A stretch of 64,000 nucleotides of DNA from CAYWNA01 sp964459305 (GCA_964459305.1 CAYWNA010000021.1:25767-89766), one strand, 5' to 3'. Positions 37,146-46,083 are shown, counted from the stretch's first letter. Numbers and translations: made by a program. The notes: generated from the letters alone by a model not told the origin.

Positions 37146-37499
37146 ATGCGTTACATGACACTAGGCCTGACGGCGGTCCTATTGGCTGCGTTGACGACCA
37201 GTAATGGTTTTGCGCGTTCGCCGCACCATGGGTCATCGCTGCACGGAAGAGTGAGCGTGGGCCATTCCCGCCATCACGCCTATCATGGAAGACACCATTA
37301 TCAGCACCACCGTTACCACCATGGGTATCACCACGGGTATCACCACGGACATCACCGGGTGATTGTCCACCCGTACGTGCCCAGTTACCGCTCGTACCCG
37401 AGCTACGACAGGTACTACGGTGGCCATCACCATGGTTGCTATCCTCAACGAGGCTTCCATTACCAAGGAAGAGGTTTTGGAATCTCTATCGGCTTCTGA
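37146..37499 (+). CDS. Histidine/tyrosine-rich secreted protein
   Basis: This encodes 117 residues. AAAGGAGC lies 5 nt before the ATG. A signal peptide (MRYMTLGLTAVLLAALTTSNG) is followed by a low-complexity stretch of His, Tyr, Gly and Arg (for example HHYQHHRYHHGYHHGYHHG at about 52-70). Such proteins can bind nickel, copper or zinc in the periplasm, but no function is shown. It stands alone between palindrome-rich non-coding stretches. It is not homologous to a named family that I can recall. Confidence 0.7.
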   Translation: MRYMTLGLTAVLLAALTTSNGFARSPHHGSSLHGRVSVGHSRHHAYHGRHHYQHHRYHHGYHHGYHHGHHRVIVHPYVPSYRSYPSYDRYYGGHHHGCYPQRGFHYQGRGFGISIGF

Positions 37500-37829
37500 C
37501 CGCGGGGCCGCTTGAGACAACCTTACGACGGCCTACGGTGGGGTGCACACCAGCTCAAAGCACGCTGCAGTGGGCGGAGTGCACCCTGCGATCTACTTAA
37601 ACCTCAGCGAGATCTTCCGGTTTCTCTGCTCGATTGTTCTCGAACCGACTGGTCATCTCTTCTTGCCGCCAGCCTCGACGAAAGCCATCGCAGGCTGGTA
37701 TCATATTGAGCGAGTCGCCTGTGGCCGACATGGCGGACAGCAGTCCCGCTCGGCACGCGGGGTCTACCCGGCGTCGCTGTCGGCGATCGTCCAGTTGCCA
37801 GTGAGGATTGGAATCGGAGTGCGTTGAGC
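37500..37829. other. Non-coding stretch before the ECF sigma gene
   Basis: I see no gene here. An inverted pair, GGGGTGCACACC (about 37543) and GGAGTGCACCC (about 37577), is present. The open frames that cross it show no motif and no ribosome-binding site. The promoter of the sigma gene should lie in the last 150 nt, but I cannot pick a clear box. Confidence 0.3.
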
Positions 37830-38468
37830 ATGGAAGATAATGAGTCGCCGAGCGATCTTGAGCTTTTCCGCCGCGCTCGCGATGGACAATGGGAAGCATT
37901 CGAAGAATTGGTTTCCCGTTTCGAGCCTCGCGTGTTCGGGTTGGTGCGGCGGATCTTGCAGCAACGGCAAGATGCCGAAGATGCCACGCAGCAGACGTTT
38001 CTGAGCGTGATGGAAAACCTGGAGAAGTTTCGTGAGGAAGCCAGCGTTGCCACCTGGATCTTGCGCATTGCCACGAATCATGCGCTCAAGATACTGCGCA
38101 AGCGGCGGGGACTGACGACCGTCTCGCTGGACGTAAAAAACGATTCGTCCGGCAACGACGAAGGCCTGAGACGCCCCGAATTCATTGCCGAGTGGCGCGA
38201 CGACCCCGCCGACTTGGCCCAGCAAGCCGAGGTCAAACAATTGCTTCGGGAGGCTTTGGGGGAACTCGATGAGAAATATCGCGTGGTTTTTACATTACGC
38301 GACATCGAGGGGTATTCCACGCAGGAAACGGCCGAAATGATGGGAATCAGCGTGTCCAACGTCAAAGTACGGCTTTTGCGAGCCAGGTTACAGTTGCGTG
38401 AACGGCTGACACGTGTCTTGGGAGATGAGTCGACGCAAATGGCCGTGCCGGCGGATCACGAACATTGA
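37830..38468 (+). CDS. ECF-family RNA polymerase sigma factor
   Basis: This encodes 212 residues. Region 2 (about 10-85) has AFEELVSRFEPRVFGLVRR, the DAEDATQQTFL core-binding segment and ATWILRIATNHALKILR. Region 4 (about 130-190) has LGELDEKYRVVFTLRDIEGY and TAEMMGISVSNVKVRLLRAR, a helix-turn-helix. ATG 37830 is chosen over an upstream TTG. An anti-sigma-like gene follows 68 nt later, so the pair probably forms a signal-responsive switch. Confidence 0.92.
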   Translation: MEDNESPSDLELFRRARDGQWEAFEELVSRFEPRVFGLVRRILQQRQDAEDATQQTFLSVMENLEKFREEASVATWILRIATNHALKILRKRRGLTTVSLDVKNDSSGNDEGLRRPEFIAEWRDDPADLAQQAEVKQLLREALGELDEKYRVVFTLRDIEGYSTQETAEMMGISVSNVKVRLLRARLQLRERLTRVLGDESTQMAVPADHEH

Positions 38469-38536
38469 CAGAAAAACTGTAACCCGAACCGGTCTTGCCG
38501 GATCAATACTCTTGCACGAGACAATGTGGTGCTGAG

Positions 38537-38779
38537 ATGAAGTGCGACGAACTACTCAAAACGCTAAACGAATACGTCGACGGCAATGTCGATCCGGCGA
38601 TCTGCGAACAGTTTGAAGAGCATATGGCCGGCTGCAACCCGTGCCAAGTGGTTGTCGACAACATCCGCAAGACCATCACCCTCTACAAAGCAGGCGAACC
38701 GTATCCGATGCCGCCTGAATTTCACGATCGCCTGCGCAAAACACTCCGGGCTCGCTGGAAAGAAAAGTTCGGCAGTTAG
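38537..38779 (+). CDS. Putative zinc-finger anti-sigma factor (zf-HC2)
   Basis: This encodes 80 residues. NEYVDGNVDPAICEQFEEHMAGCNPC (given here only by its key residues: His near 33, Cys near 37 and 40) contains the His-x3-Cys-x2-Cys zinc site of ZAS anti-sigma factors. There is no membrane helix, so this is a soluble type. It follows the ECF sigma gene and should hold that sigma factor inactive until a signal, possibly redox or metal, disrupts the zinc site. Confidence 0.85.
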   Translation: MKCDELLKTLNEYVDGNVDPAICEQFEEHMAGCNPCQVVVDNIRKTITLYKAGEPYPMPPEFHDRLRKTLRARWKEKFGS

Positions 38780-38927
38780 GATCGGCCGAGAAACAGCTGT
38801 CACGTTTGTCGCCATCCTCTCCGAGGTCGGTGAGGAAAGACGCCGAGTTCGGAGAACACGGCGACTATCTGTTGTCAGGGTCTCGTAGCCTTCACGCGAA
38901 AGTTGACGCTCATCGATCGACGGTTAC

Positions 38928-39305
38928 CTATTGCGTGATTGGCGCGAACTTCCAATGCGAATATCCCGCGACCAGTTGTTTGTTTCCCAACGGCGGCTGT
39001 CGCTTGTCTGGCGCGACTCCTGTTACCGGCAATAGACTCATGTCAACCAGCATCGGATTCGACGATGAGAAATAGCCGTGTCCGAAACCGATCGCAAACT
39101 CGTTGACATTGCCTCCGTTGATCGTGTCGACGCGAGGATGGAGCACGGGGCAGAGACCGATTGGCGGTTTCTGGCCGTGTAACATCTGAGAAATCTTCAA
39201 AGCATAGTCCTCGGTCGAGTAGTAGTAGGTGAGGCGTTTCGCACACGAAACCACGGACGGCTGACAAATCTCCTGTGTAAGGACACAGAAACGAAATTGC
39301 TACGT
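38928..39305 (-). pseudogene. Remnant of a DUF900-type alpha/beta hydrolase
   Basis: About 120 codons remain open on the - strand, from an in-frame TAG near 39305 to the TAG at 38928. The product contains RLTYYYSTEDYALKISQMLH, then FGHGYFSSSNPMLVDM and VAPDKRQPPLGN. These are the spacing and motifs of the C-terminus of DUF900 alpha/beta hydrolases, including the late His. The N-terminal two thirds with the nucleophile are absent; the opposite-strand archaemetzincin gene starts instead. Codon use looks coding-like. It is most simply a truncated, dead gene. Confidence 0.5.
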
Positions 39306-39336
39306 TTGGCAAGAAATGACTGAGGCATGGTACAAT
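39306..39336 (+). promoter_or_regulatory. Possible sigma-70-type promoter for the archaemetzincin gene
   Basis: TTGGCA (39306-39311) and TACAAT (39331-39336) are separated by 19 nt, longer than ideal. The start codon follows 40 nt later. This is a visual match only. Confidence 0.3.
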
Positions 39337-39376
39337 CAAGGAGTCAGAGTTTCGCTTTGGCGTAAGGATGACGAAG

Positions 39377-40330
39377 ATGCCTCAGAACAAAAGACTGGTC
39401 TACGGCACGGCGTTTTTTCTGACTGGGTTCGCATTGCTTCTTGCTCTCGTCTGCAAGAACCGACTGATGAGCGCACCCGGCGACGGTGATCTCTGGACGA
39501 TTCGGAAGGCGGCAGCACGTATCAAGTCGCTTCATCGGCCGAAAGAAAAATCGGGCCCGAGCGACTGGCTCGCTCAGCATCCCGAGAGCGGACAAACGTT
39601 CGACCAGTATCGGGCTTCCAGGCCCAACCGACCGGACGCGAAACGGACCACGATCTACATTCAGCCGATTGGCGATTTCGACAAGGCGAAAGGGCAACTA
39701 GTCAACGAGACTGCGGTATTGATGTCGCGATTCTACGGCGTTCCGACCAAAGTGCTCGAACCTCTCGGTCTGGAGATCATTCCACCTGGAGCCCGACGTG
39801 TTCATCCGGAATGGGGCGATCGACAGATACTGACCACGTACATTCTAGACGAAATGCTGAAGCCATCTCGGCCGGAAGACGCGGTGGCCGTGTTGGCCCT
39901 GACGACAAGTGACCTCTGGCCCGGCGAGGGCTGGAATTTTGTTTTCGGTCAGGCGAGTCTGCGCGAACGGATCGGCGTGTGGTCCTTGTATCGATATGGA
40001 TCGCCCGACGGAAGCGAAGCCGAACGAAACCGTTTCCGCCGACGGATGTTCAAGGTGGCAGTGCACGAAACCGGCCACATGTTCGGCATCAAGCACTGCA
40101 CGGCATATGAGTGCGGAATGAACGGTTCGAATCACCGGGCCGAGATGGACAGCCGACCGTCGTGGTTCTGTCCTGAATGTGTGCAGAAAATCTGGTGGGC
40201 CTGTCGGATGGATCCGGCCGACCGATACGAATCGCTCGTCGAGTTTGCAGAACGGCACGACATGGATGAGGAGAGACAGTTCTGGACGGAATCCCTGGAT
40301 CGCCTGAAGCGGTCCGGCGATCGCTCATAG
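39377..40330 (+). CDS. Membrane-anchored or secreted archaemetzincin (M54 peptidase)
   Basis: This encodes 317 residues. ATG 39377 is preferred because AAGGA lies 8 nt upstream; ATG 39368 is also in frame. A hydrophobic segment at about 8-26 should export or anchor it. The motif HETGHMFGIKHC then TAYECGMN, followed by FCPECVQKI, is the archaemetzincin signature: three zinc-binding His, the catalytic Glu, the Met turn and four structural Cys that bind a second zinc. Most archaemetzincins are cytosolic and near 180-200 residues, so this one has about 100 extra residues and an export signal. Confidence 0.85.
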   Translation: MPQNKRLVYGTAFFLTGFALLLALVCKNRLMSAPGDGDLWTIRKAAARIKSLHRPKEKSGPSDWLAQHPESGQTFDQYRASRPNRPDAKRTTIYIQPIGDFDKAKGQLVNETAVLMSRFYGVPTKVLEPLGLEIIPPGARRVHPEWGDRQILTTYILDEMLKPSRPEDAVAVLALTTSDLWPGEGWNFVFGQASLRERIGVWSLYRYGSPDGSEAERNRFRRRMFKVAVHETGHMFGIKHCTAYECGMNGSNHRAEMDSRPSWFCPECVQKIWWACRMDPADRYESLVEFAERHDMDEERQFWTESLDRLKRSGDRS

Positions 40331-40490
40331 CACCAAGGCCAAGTCGTTTGGCCAAGCCGGAAGGACCCCTCGACTGATCACCGCCACACCCCACACACTT
40401 CGTTTTCTGGGTTTTTCTTGTCTAAGGCCTATCGATACTGATGCGCGCGCCGGATAATGCGTCAATCGTGTCTTCCTCAGAGGGTCTGCC

Positions 40491-41255
40491 ATGGCCAAGC
40501 GAGACTCCCTCGACGACTCCTCCGACTTCATTCCGATAGCGGCTTTGTCCGACCAAGCCCGTAAGCCAGCGAAGAAGCGCTATGTGCTGGTGGTCGAGGA
40601 CAGTGGGACGGACTACAAAATCATCGAGCACCATCTCCGAGAAGCTGGGGGTGTCGAATTCCGCGTGGAACGCGCCACCCGGTTCGCCGACGGCCTTAAG
40701 CGGCTGAACGAAGGCGGCATTGACGTCGTGTTGCTGGATCTCAGCCTGCCGGATAGTTCGGGGTTGGAAACCGTTAGGAAAGTGCACTTTCACGCGCCGG
40801 ACGTGCCAATCGTCGTACTCACCGGCGTTGCCGACGAGTCGGTCGCGATCGACATCCAGATGGAAAAAGGAAAAGCAGGTGTGGAGTACAGTGAATTCTG
40901 GTCGCCAATCCGACGCGAGGGATTATTTGCGGGCAAACCTGTACCGATGGGAGACACATGGATCTCAAAGAGCATCCGGGGAGTCATCGTCTATCTCGAA
41001 CTCCACAACCACGCGTGCCGCGTCAGCCTTCAGTTCAACGGCGAGGACAGAGAGGATCGCAGAGCAAAAGTCATCGGACTTTTCCCGGACGCCGAGTACG
41101 CGTATGAACTCCACGACTCCCCGAAGTCCGCGATGATCCGTTTCCCTGTTCTCAACAAGGGCAAGAAGAACTGCGACGATTGGCCTGAGATACGCGAGAA
41201 ACTCACCTCACTCGGTGCCGACATCTACAACAGGATCAGGGACTCGGACGTTTAG
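40491..41255 (+). CDS. Chimera: truncated response-regulator receiver plus DUF4268-like tail
   Basis: This encodes 254 residues. Residues 30-122 are a receiver domain: VLVVEDSG with acidic Asp37, LLDLSLPDSSG with phospho-acceptor Asp83, and VVLTGVAD with Thr111. The domain stops there; the beta-5 strand with its conserved Lys is missing. From Met124 on the sequence is unrelated: EYSEFWSPIRREGLF to NCDDWPEIREKLTSLG resembles DUF4268 (PF14088), usually found in nuclease-like or restriction-linked proteins. GAGGG precedes the ATG. An in-frame fusion by deletion is likely. Signalling through Asp83 should be impaired. Confidence 0.65.
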   Translation: MAKRDSLDDSSDFIPIAALSDQARKPAKKRYVLVVEDSGTDYKIIEHHLREAGGVEFRVERATRFADGLKRLNEGGIDVVLLDLSLPDSSGLETVRKVHFHAPDVPIVVLTGVADESVAIDIQMEKGKAGVEYSEFWSPIRREGLFAGKPVPMGDTWISKSIRGVIVYLELHNHACRVSLQFNGEDREDRRAKVIGLFPDAEYAYELHDSPKSAMIRFPVLNKGKKNCDDWPEIREKLTSLGADIYNRIRDSDV

Positions 41256-41313
41256 TCCAGCGCCATACCCGGCACGCGAACCGGGCATTGTGGTTACCGC
41301 TGTAGCAGAAGAA

Positions 41314-41416
41314 ACACGTCCTGAGCTTGTCGGAGCGGAAAACGGAGACCTTCAACACCCAGTTCGACAAGCTGCTGCGCGGCATGAAGATCTACTACGA
41401 GCCGAAGAAGGAATGA
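41314..41416 (+). pseudogene. C-terminal remnant of an unknown gene
   Basis: About 33 codons follow an in-frame TAG and end at TGA 41414-41416: SLSERKTETFNTQFDKLLRG then MKIYYEPKKE. The composition is protein-like, the stop is followed by the ribosome-binding site of radC, and no start codon exists at the front. It is read as the tail of a gene whose body was lost. The family is not recognised. Confidence 0.35.
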
Positions 41417-41426
41417 GGGAACGCCC

Positions 41427-42395
41427 ATGGCGAAGCAGAGCAAAGACATCGTACGGTATCAGCGGTACGCGAGGGTCGTCGAAGCGGTCCTGGCCAAGGA
41501 GGAATTCCCGCTGTACGAAATCAAGCAGGCTTGCCAGGATGAGAAGCCTGTTTTTGTGACGCGCGTCGTCAAAGATCTGGAGAAAGACAGCGTCCTCAAG
41601 CGAATCGATGAAGGCTCGAAACCAACATTCCGTTGGCAGCAGGATCGTGAGAAGTTCTCCGTATCCGGCTGGCTGGATCGCCAAATCTACGGATCGCGGC
41701 TCACGCGTACTCCGGTGGCCGAGCGTCCGCGGGAACGTCTGTTGGCGCACGGTGCAGCATCGCTTCGAACCGCAGAACTGCTGGCCATCCTGATCCGTTC
41801 CGGCCGTCCCGGAGAATCGGCCTTGCAAGCCGGCGAGAAGATCGCCAACCGCTTCGCCGATTGCCTGGAGAAGCTGCCCGACGCCGGACGCGGAGAGCTG
41901 AAATCGATCAGCCCGGCGATCGAACAGACCGCTTATTGCCAGGTCATGGCCGGGATGGAACTCGGCCGCCGCGTGGCTGCGGCGTCAGATGCTCTGGACC
42001 AAAAGGCCGAAGCCATCACAAGCAGCGAAAATGCGATTGGCTTCTGTCGCCGGCACTTTGCCCGATTGGCCGAAGACGCGACCCAAGAGGAGTTTCACAT
42101 CGTCACGCTGAATACCAAGCACCATGCCATTGCCAGTCATCAGATCAGCGTCGGCACCCTGGACGCCAGTCTGGTCCACCCACGCGAAGTCTTCCGCCCG
42201 GCCATCCGCGATGCAGCCGCCGCCATCATCTTGGTACACAACCATCCATCCGGCGATCCAACGCCCAGCGGCGAAGACCTCGCAGTGACCGAGCGTCTGG
42301 AGCAAGCCGCGTCGACGATCGACATCCGCATCCTCGACCACATCATCGTCGCCCGCGACGGCGCGACGAGCATTCAAGAGTATCGCGCCACTTGA
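41427..42395 (+). CDS. radC: RadC-family JAB-domain protein
   Basis: This encodes 322 residues. Residues 10-75 look like a winged helix, which is not part of classical RadC. A helix-hairpin-helix-type region follows (RLLAHGAASLRTAELLAILI). The JAB/MPN domain has LVHPREVFRPA and the metal motif LVHNHPSGDPTPSGED near 267-282. RadC proteins are often carried by mobile DNA; their biochemical role is unsettled. GAGGG lies 7 nt before the ATG. The DNA on both sides holds gene remnants, which suggests recombination at this spot. Confidence 0.85.
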   Translation: MAKQSKDIVRYQRYARVVEAVLAKEEFPLYEIKQACQDEKPVFVTRVVKDLEKDSVLKRIDEGSKPTFRWQQDREKFSVSGWLDRQIYGSRLTRTPVAERPRERLLAHGAASLRTAELLAILIRSGRPGESALQAGEKIANRFADCLEKLPDAGRGELKSISPAIEQTAYCQVMAGMELGRRVAAASDALDQKAEAITSSENAIGFCRRHFARLAEDATQEEFHIVTLNTKHHAIASHQISVGTLDASLVHPREVFRPAIRDAAAAIILVHNHPSGDPTPSGEDLAVTERLEQAASTIDIRILDHIIVARDGATSIQEYRAT

Positions 42396-42436
42396 ATCTC
42401 GTGTAATGTGTGGTCCGCAGGCGCATGAATTGGTTT

Positions 42437-42503
42437 GTAGTCCCGCCTTTAGGCGGTCTTGAATCAGGGAGCATCGCGGAAAACTGCCTGAAGGTGGGAC
42501 TAC
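42437..42503. repeat. GTAG-type palindrome (GTAGTCCCGCC family)
   Basis: GTAGTCCCGCCTTTAGGC (42437-42454) pairs with GCCTGAAGGTGGGACTAC (42486-42503) with two mismatches. It begins GTAG and ends CTAC, like the other REP-type elements in this window. It lies just after the radC gene. Confidence 0.85.
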
Positions 42504-42692
42504 GAACGGCCTCACGACTCATTTATGCGTCGGCTCTGGTAACCGACGGTGCCGCCGACGAAAACACTATTGCTCAAAACCGACCCCTCTGCCCTGCCCC
42601 GCCCTAGGGCGTCGAAAATGTGCCCTTGACACGGTAATCCGCAGGAAGGACAGCAGGCGATTTCTCTTCCGTGGAGTTAAGGCTGCCCACGT

Positions 42693-42744
42693 GGGAGGGC
42701 GAGGCTCCCGCCGAGTCGCGGCTCCGCAGGAGCGTCGCCCTCCC
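42693..42744. repeat. Palindromic repeat (GGGAGGGCGAGGCTCC family)
   Basis: GGGAGGGCGAGGCTCC (42693-42708) pairs with GGAGCGTCGCCCTCCC (42729-42744) with few mismatches around a 20-nt centre. It lies between radC and the rhamnosidase-like gene. The remainder of 42396-42874 shows no gene; a longer reading frame that enters from here into the next gene is repeat DNA. Confidence 0.8.
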
Positions 42745-42874
42745 GAAACAAAACCCGAACGATCGCAATATTCACGCTACAGCAACTTTGGCGCCCCCCT
42801 GCCCCACCCCGCAACGAATGGATGTTATGATTTCTGCTATTGGCCGTCTCCCTCAATTCGTTGGAGCCTCAACA

Positions 42875-45697
42875 ATGATGCGTTTGCTTCCTCTTCTACT
42901 GATCCCCCTGCTCCTCGGAGAGGCTGCGGCGCAGCAAGCGCAGCTGAACCAGCCAACGTGCACCGAGATTGCCGGGCCGACGCGGGCGTTGGGGTTGTTC
43001 AAAGTCGGAGAGCCAGTCGGCCTGGAAGAAGGATTTCGCGATCCGCCGCCTATCTCGCGGGTTCAGTGTTGGTGGCAGTCCCACGGCAGTGCTTTCACCA
43101 AAGAAGAGATCACGCGGCAGCTTGAGGAATTCAAGGCAAAGGGAATGGGCGGTGTAACGGTCAAGGACACGCTGGCCATGCCCCGCGATGAGCGTACGGC
43201 ACACATCCAGGACATCCCATTCATGAGTCCCCGGTGGCTCGACATGTTTTCCCACATTGTCGCGGAATGCCAGAGGCTGGGACTGATTTGCCGGTGCCGG
43301 CTTGGCAGCGGCTGGAACGCCGGCGGGCCGTGGGTGACGCCGGAGATGTCGTCGCAAGTGCTGACCTTCGCGCGGCTGGAGCCAATCGCGGGCCCTGCAA
43401 CCTACCGTGGTCCGATTCCGGTCAGCGACGATGGACGGCCTACAACCGAGGAGTTGAGTGGCGACGAGGCGTTTGTGTTAGCTGTTTCTGCAACCGGGAC
43501 AACGGTTGATCTGACCGATCGAGTTGACAAGAAGCGTCAGCTTTGCTGGGAAGTGCCGGACGGCACTTGGACGTTGATGTCGTGTTACGGCGCGCCGTCG
43601 GGAATCCCGGTCGCGTCAGCCAGTCCGAGCGGCGAAGGACTGCATCACGATCATGTTTCGGCGGCCGGTACCGATCTGCAATTGTGTCACGTTGCCGAGC
43701 CGATCCGCGAGAAACTAGGCGATCTGGCCAACACAGCTTTCGACGGTTTCAACTGCGATAGCTGGGAGTTGGGTAAGCCTACCTGGACGACCGGTTTCCG
43801 TAAGACCTTTTTGGAACGTTGCGGCTATGACCCGGTTGCATATCTGCCTGTATTGGCCGAGGTGGAAGGTCACCGCTATCACGTCGCGCGGCTCAAGAGA
43901 CGTCTCGGCGAGAAGGAACGACGGTTTCTGTACGATTTTCGTACGGTGGTCAGCGACTTGATCGTCGACACGCACTACGCGCGGGTCGGCGACTGGTGCC
44001 ATCGTCACGGCGTGGCCTTCGAGGCCGAAGCGGGCGGTCCGCACACGATTCCCAATGACTTTCTGCGATCGCAGGGTGCCGTCGATATTCCGATGGGCGA
44101 GTTTTGGATGCACCAGTGGTCACACGTCAAACTGGCGTCGTCGGCTGCCCACACTTACGGCAAGCGGCTGGTGGCGTTGGAGTCGTTCACCGAAACGCGA
44201 AACCACTTCGCGATTCGCCCGGCGCGGATGAAACACCGAGTGGACGAAGCGTTTCTACTAGGTGGGAACTACTTGACGATGGCGGTCAGCGAGTACTCGC
44301 CCGCCGCCGCGGGTCTGCCCGGCTGGGTGCATAACGCCGGCCCGCATCTGAATTTCTGCCAAACGTGGTGGCCTTTGGCTCGACCGTTCTTCGACTACCT
44401 CGCCCGGTGCTGCTTTCTGCTACAATCCGGCCGGAACGTCGCCCATGTGGCGGTCTACTACACCTTCCGCACCGATCCGACCGGTTTGTGGGTGTCGCCC
44501 AAGGACGACGACTTATCAAAGCGGCGGAAGGACTTCGCTTTCGACTACGTGAACGACGACCTCGTGCAAAACCGCATGCAGGTACGAGATGGACAGATCG
44601 TGCTCGATTCGGGCGCGTCCTATCAGATCCTGTACGTTGTCCCGACCAAACCATCGACCATGCCGCTGGCCACGCTGGCCAAGATCAAAGAGTTCGCCGA
44701 GCAAGGCGCCACAGTGGCGTGGGCTGGCGACCGACCGACGCGCTGTCCAAGTTTGAAAAACTACCCGCAATGCGACGGACAATTGCGGACGGTTGCAGAC
44801 GAGTTGTGGCAGAGCGGTCGCCTCAAGACTTTTCCCCAGCACGATTACGTCCAGTTGGTGCCAATTCTAGAGAGTAGCGCACATCCGCCGGCATGGCGCA
44901 TCACCGGCAATCCACCACTGCGGTTCGTTCATCGTCAAACGCGCGAGGCAGATATTTTTTACATGGTAAATCGGGCCACGTGGCCGGTCGATACGCCCGT
45001 AACGTTCCGCATCAAGGACCGGGCGCCGGAATTCTGGGATCCAGATACCGGGGCAATCGAGCCCGCACCGTTTCAAAGAACGAGCGACGGCTTGGGTGTC
45101 GATATTCAGCTTCCCGCGCTGGAATCAGTGTTCGTTGTGTTTCGACCCGGTGCCGGCAGTCGACCAACGAAAGGCGCGGTGACGAGCGAACGACCTGAGC
45201 CAATCGCCATCGACGGACCTTGGACGGTCGATTTCCCCTCGGGCAGCGGCGCTCCGTCGACAACCGTGTTGAAGGAACTGAAATCGTGGTCGGAAATACC
45301 GGATTCTGGCATCCGGCACTTCAGCGGCATCGCTGCGTACCGCACGACATTCGTCTGCCCGCAGAATGCAGTCGCCAACGGCATTCCGGTGACGCTCGAT
45401 CTGGGCCGCGTCGCTGAAGTGTGCGACGTGTCGCTCAACGGGCAGCCCGTGGGAATCGCCTGGCATCCACCGTATCGTTTTCGCGTGACCGAAGCCCTGC
45501 GTGCTGGCGAGAACCGCCTGGAAATCCGCGTGGCCAACCTCTGGCACAACCGCATCGTCGGCGACGCGACGTTGGCCAAGGAGGCACGGATTACACGCGT
45601 GGTTCCCGATAGCCACTACCAACGCATGCGCAATCAGAAACTAGTTGAATCCGGTCTGATGGGTCCGGTGCGTATCGGTTTTGGAGACGGTCGGTGA
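42875..45697 (+). CDS. Secreted GH106-like alpha-L-rhamnosidase
   Basis: This encodes 940 residues. ATG 42875 has GGAG 8 nt upstream and begins a signal peptide (MMRLLPLLLIPLLLGEAAA). The barrel region carries GSGWNAGGPWVTPE (about 144-157), a hallmark of GH106 enzymes, and later FEAEAGGPHT and ALESFTETRN, which probably hold catalytic acids. The C-terminal sandwich has TLDLGRVAEVCDVSLNGQPV and ENRLEIRVANLWHNR, the typical ligand-binding fold at the end of such proteins. It should release rhamnose from a polysaccharide or glycoside. Confidence 0.82.
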   Translation: MMRLLPLLLIPLLLGEAAAQQAQLNQPTCTEIAGPTRALGLFKVGEPVGLEEGFRDPPPISRVQCWWQSHGSAFTKEEITRQLEEFKAKGMGGVTVKDTLAMPRDERTAHIQDIPFMSPRWLDMFSHIVAECQRLGLICRCRLGSGWNAGGPWVTPEMSSQVLTFARLEPIAGPATYRGPIPVSDDGRPTTEELSGDEAFVLAVSATGTTVDLTDRVDKKRQLCWEVPDGTWTLMSCYGAPSGIPVASASPSGEGLHHDHVSAAGTDLQLCHVAEPIREKLGDLANTAFDGFNCDSWELGKPTWTTGFRKTFLERCGYDPVAYLPVLAEVEGHRYHVARLKRRLGEKERRFLYDFRTVVSDLIVDTHYARVGDWCHRHGVAFEAEAGGPHTIPNDFLRSQGAVDIPMGEFWMHQWSHVKLASSAAHTYGKRLVALESFTETRNHFAIRPARMKHRVDEAFLLGGNYLTMAVSEYSPAAAGLPGWVHNAGPHLNFCQTWWPLARPFFDYLARCCFLLQSGRNVAHVAVYYTFRTDPTGLWVSPKDDDLSKRRKDFAFDYVNDDLVQNRMQVRDGQIVLDSGASYQILYVVPTKPSTMPLATLAKIKEFAEQGATVAWAGDRPTRCPSLKNYPQCDGQLRTVADELWQSGRLKTFPQHDYVQLVPILESSAHPPAWRITGNPPLRFVHRQTREADIFYMVNRATWPVDTPVTFRIKDRAPEFWDPDTGAIEPAPFQRTSDGLGVDIQLPALESVFVVFRPGAGSRPTKGAVTSERPEPIAIDGPWTVDFPSGSGAPSTTVLKELKSWSEIPDSGIRHFSGIAAYRTTFVCPQNAVANGIPVTLDLGRVAEVCDVSLNGQPVGIAWHPPYRFRVTEALRAGENRLEIRVANLWHNRIVGDATLAKEARITRVVPDSHYQRMRNQKLVESGLMGPVRIGFGDGR

Positions 45698-45769
45698 TTT
45701 TGGATTTGAAGTGCCTGCCCCCGAGTCCGGGTAAATTAGAATGAGGAGCGGGAAAGGGCGGGAGGGGTC

Positions 45770-46083
45770 GTAGGGTGGGCGGAGCGGACCACGGGCGCGT
45801 GTGGTGAATCGCCGATGAGACTCTGCGGCGCCGAAGCGACGTGACATCGGCATACTACCAGCGGCGGCCCACCGGAATGCGTTTACCATTGCCATTACGC
45901 CCGAATCGTGCCCAACCGTTCTGCCACCTGATCGCGCCATCCGTGCGATGCGAGTCCCGCGGCTTGGAGGGCGTATTCTGGTGGGCCGCCGCTGGAAGAT
46001 CGGTGTGTCGACGTCTGTGGACTTTGGCCGATCGTTCGTCCAGACAAGGCCGACTGCCACGGCTCCGCTTTGGCCCACCCTAC
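45770..46083 (+). mobile_element. MITE-like element, copy B (314 bp)
   Basis: The ends are GTAGGGTGGGC and GGCCCACCCTAC, perfect inverted repeats for at least 11 nt. An inner inverted pair lies at 45858-45881 and 45972-45995 (2 mismatches in 24, core GCGGCGGCCCACC). The whole element matches copy A (12140-12469) in the opposite orientation. It has no gene. It lies in the 400-nt gap after the rhamnosidase-like gene, 20 nt before the stop of the convergent gene. 45698-45769 is G-rich and shows nothing else. Confidence 0.85.

Noticed and set aside
40491..42395. A defence island (DUF4268-like tail plus RadC)
   Set aside because: No restriction, methyltransferase, helicase or toxin gene is present; the DUF4268 match is partial. 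Two weak hints do not make a system.
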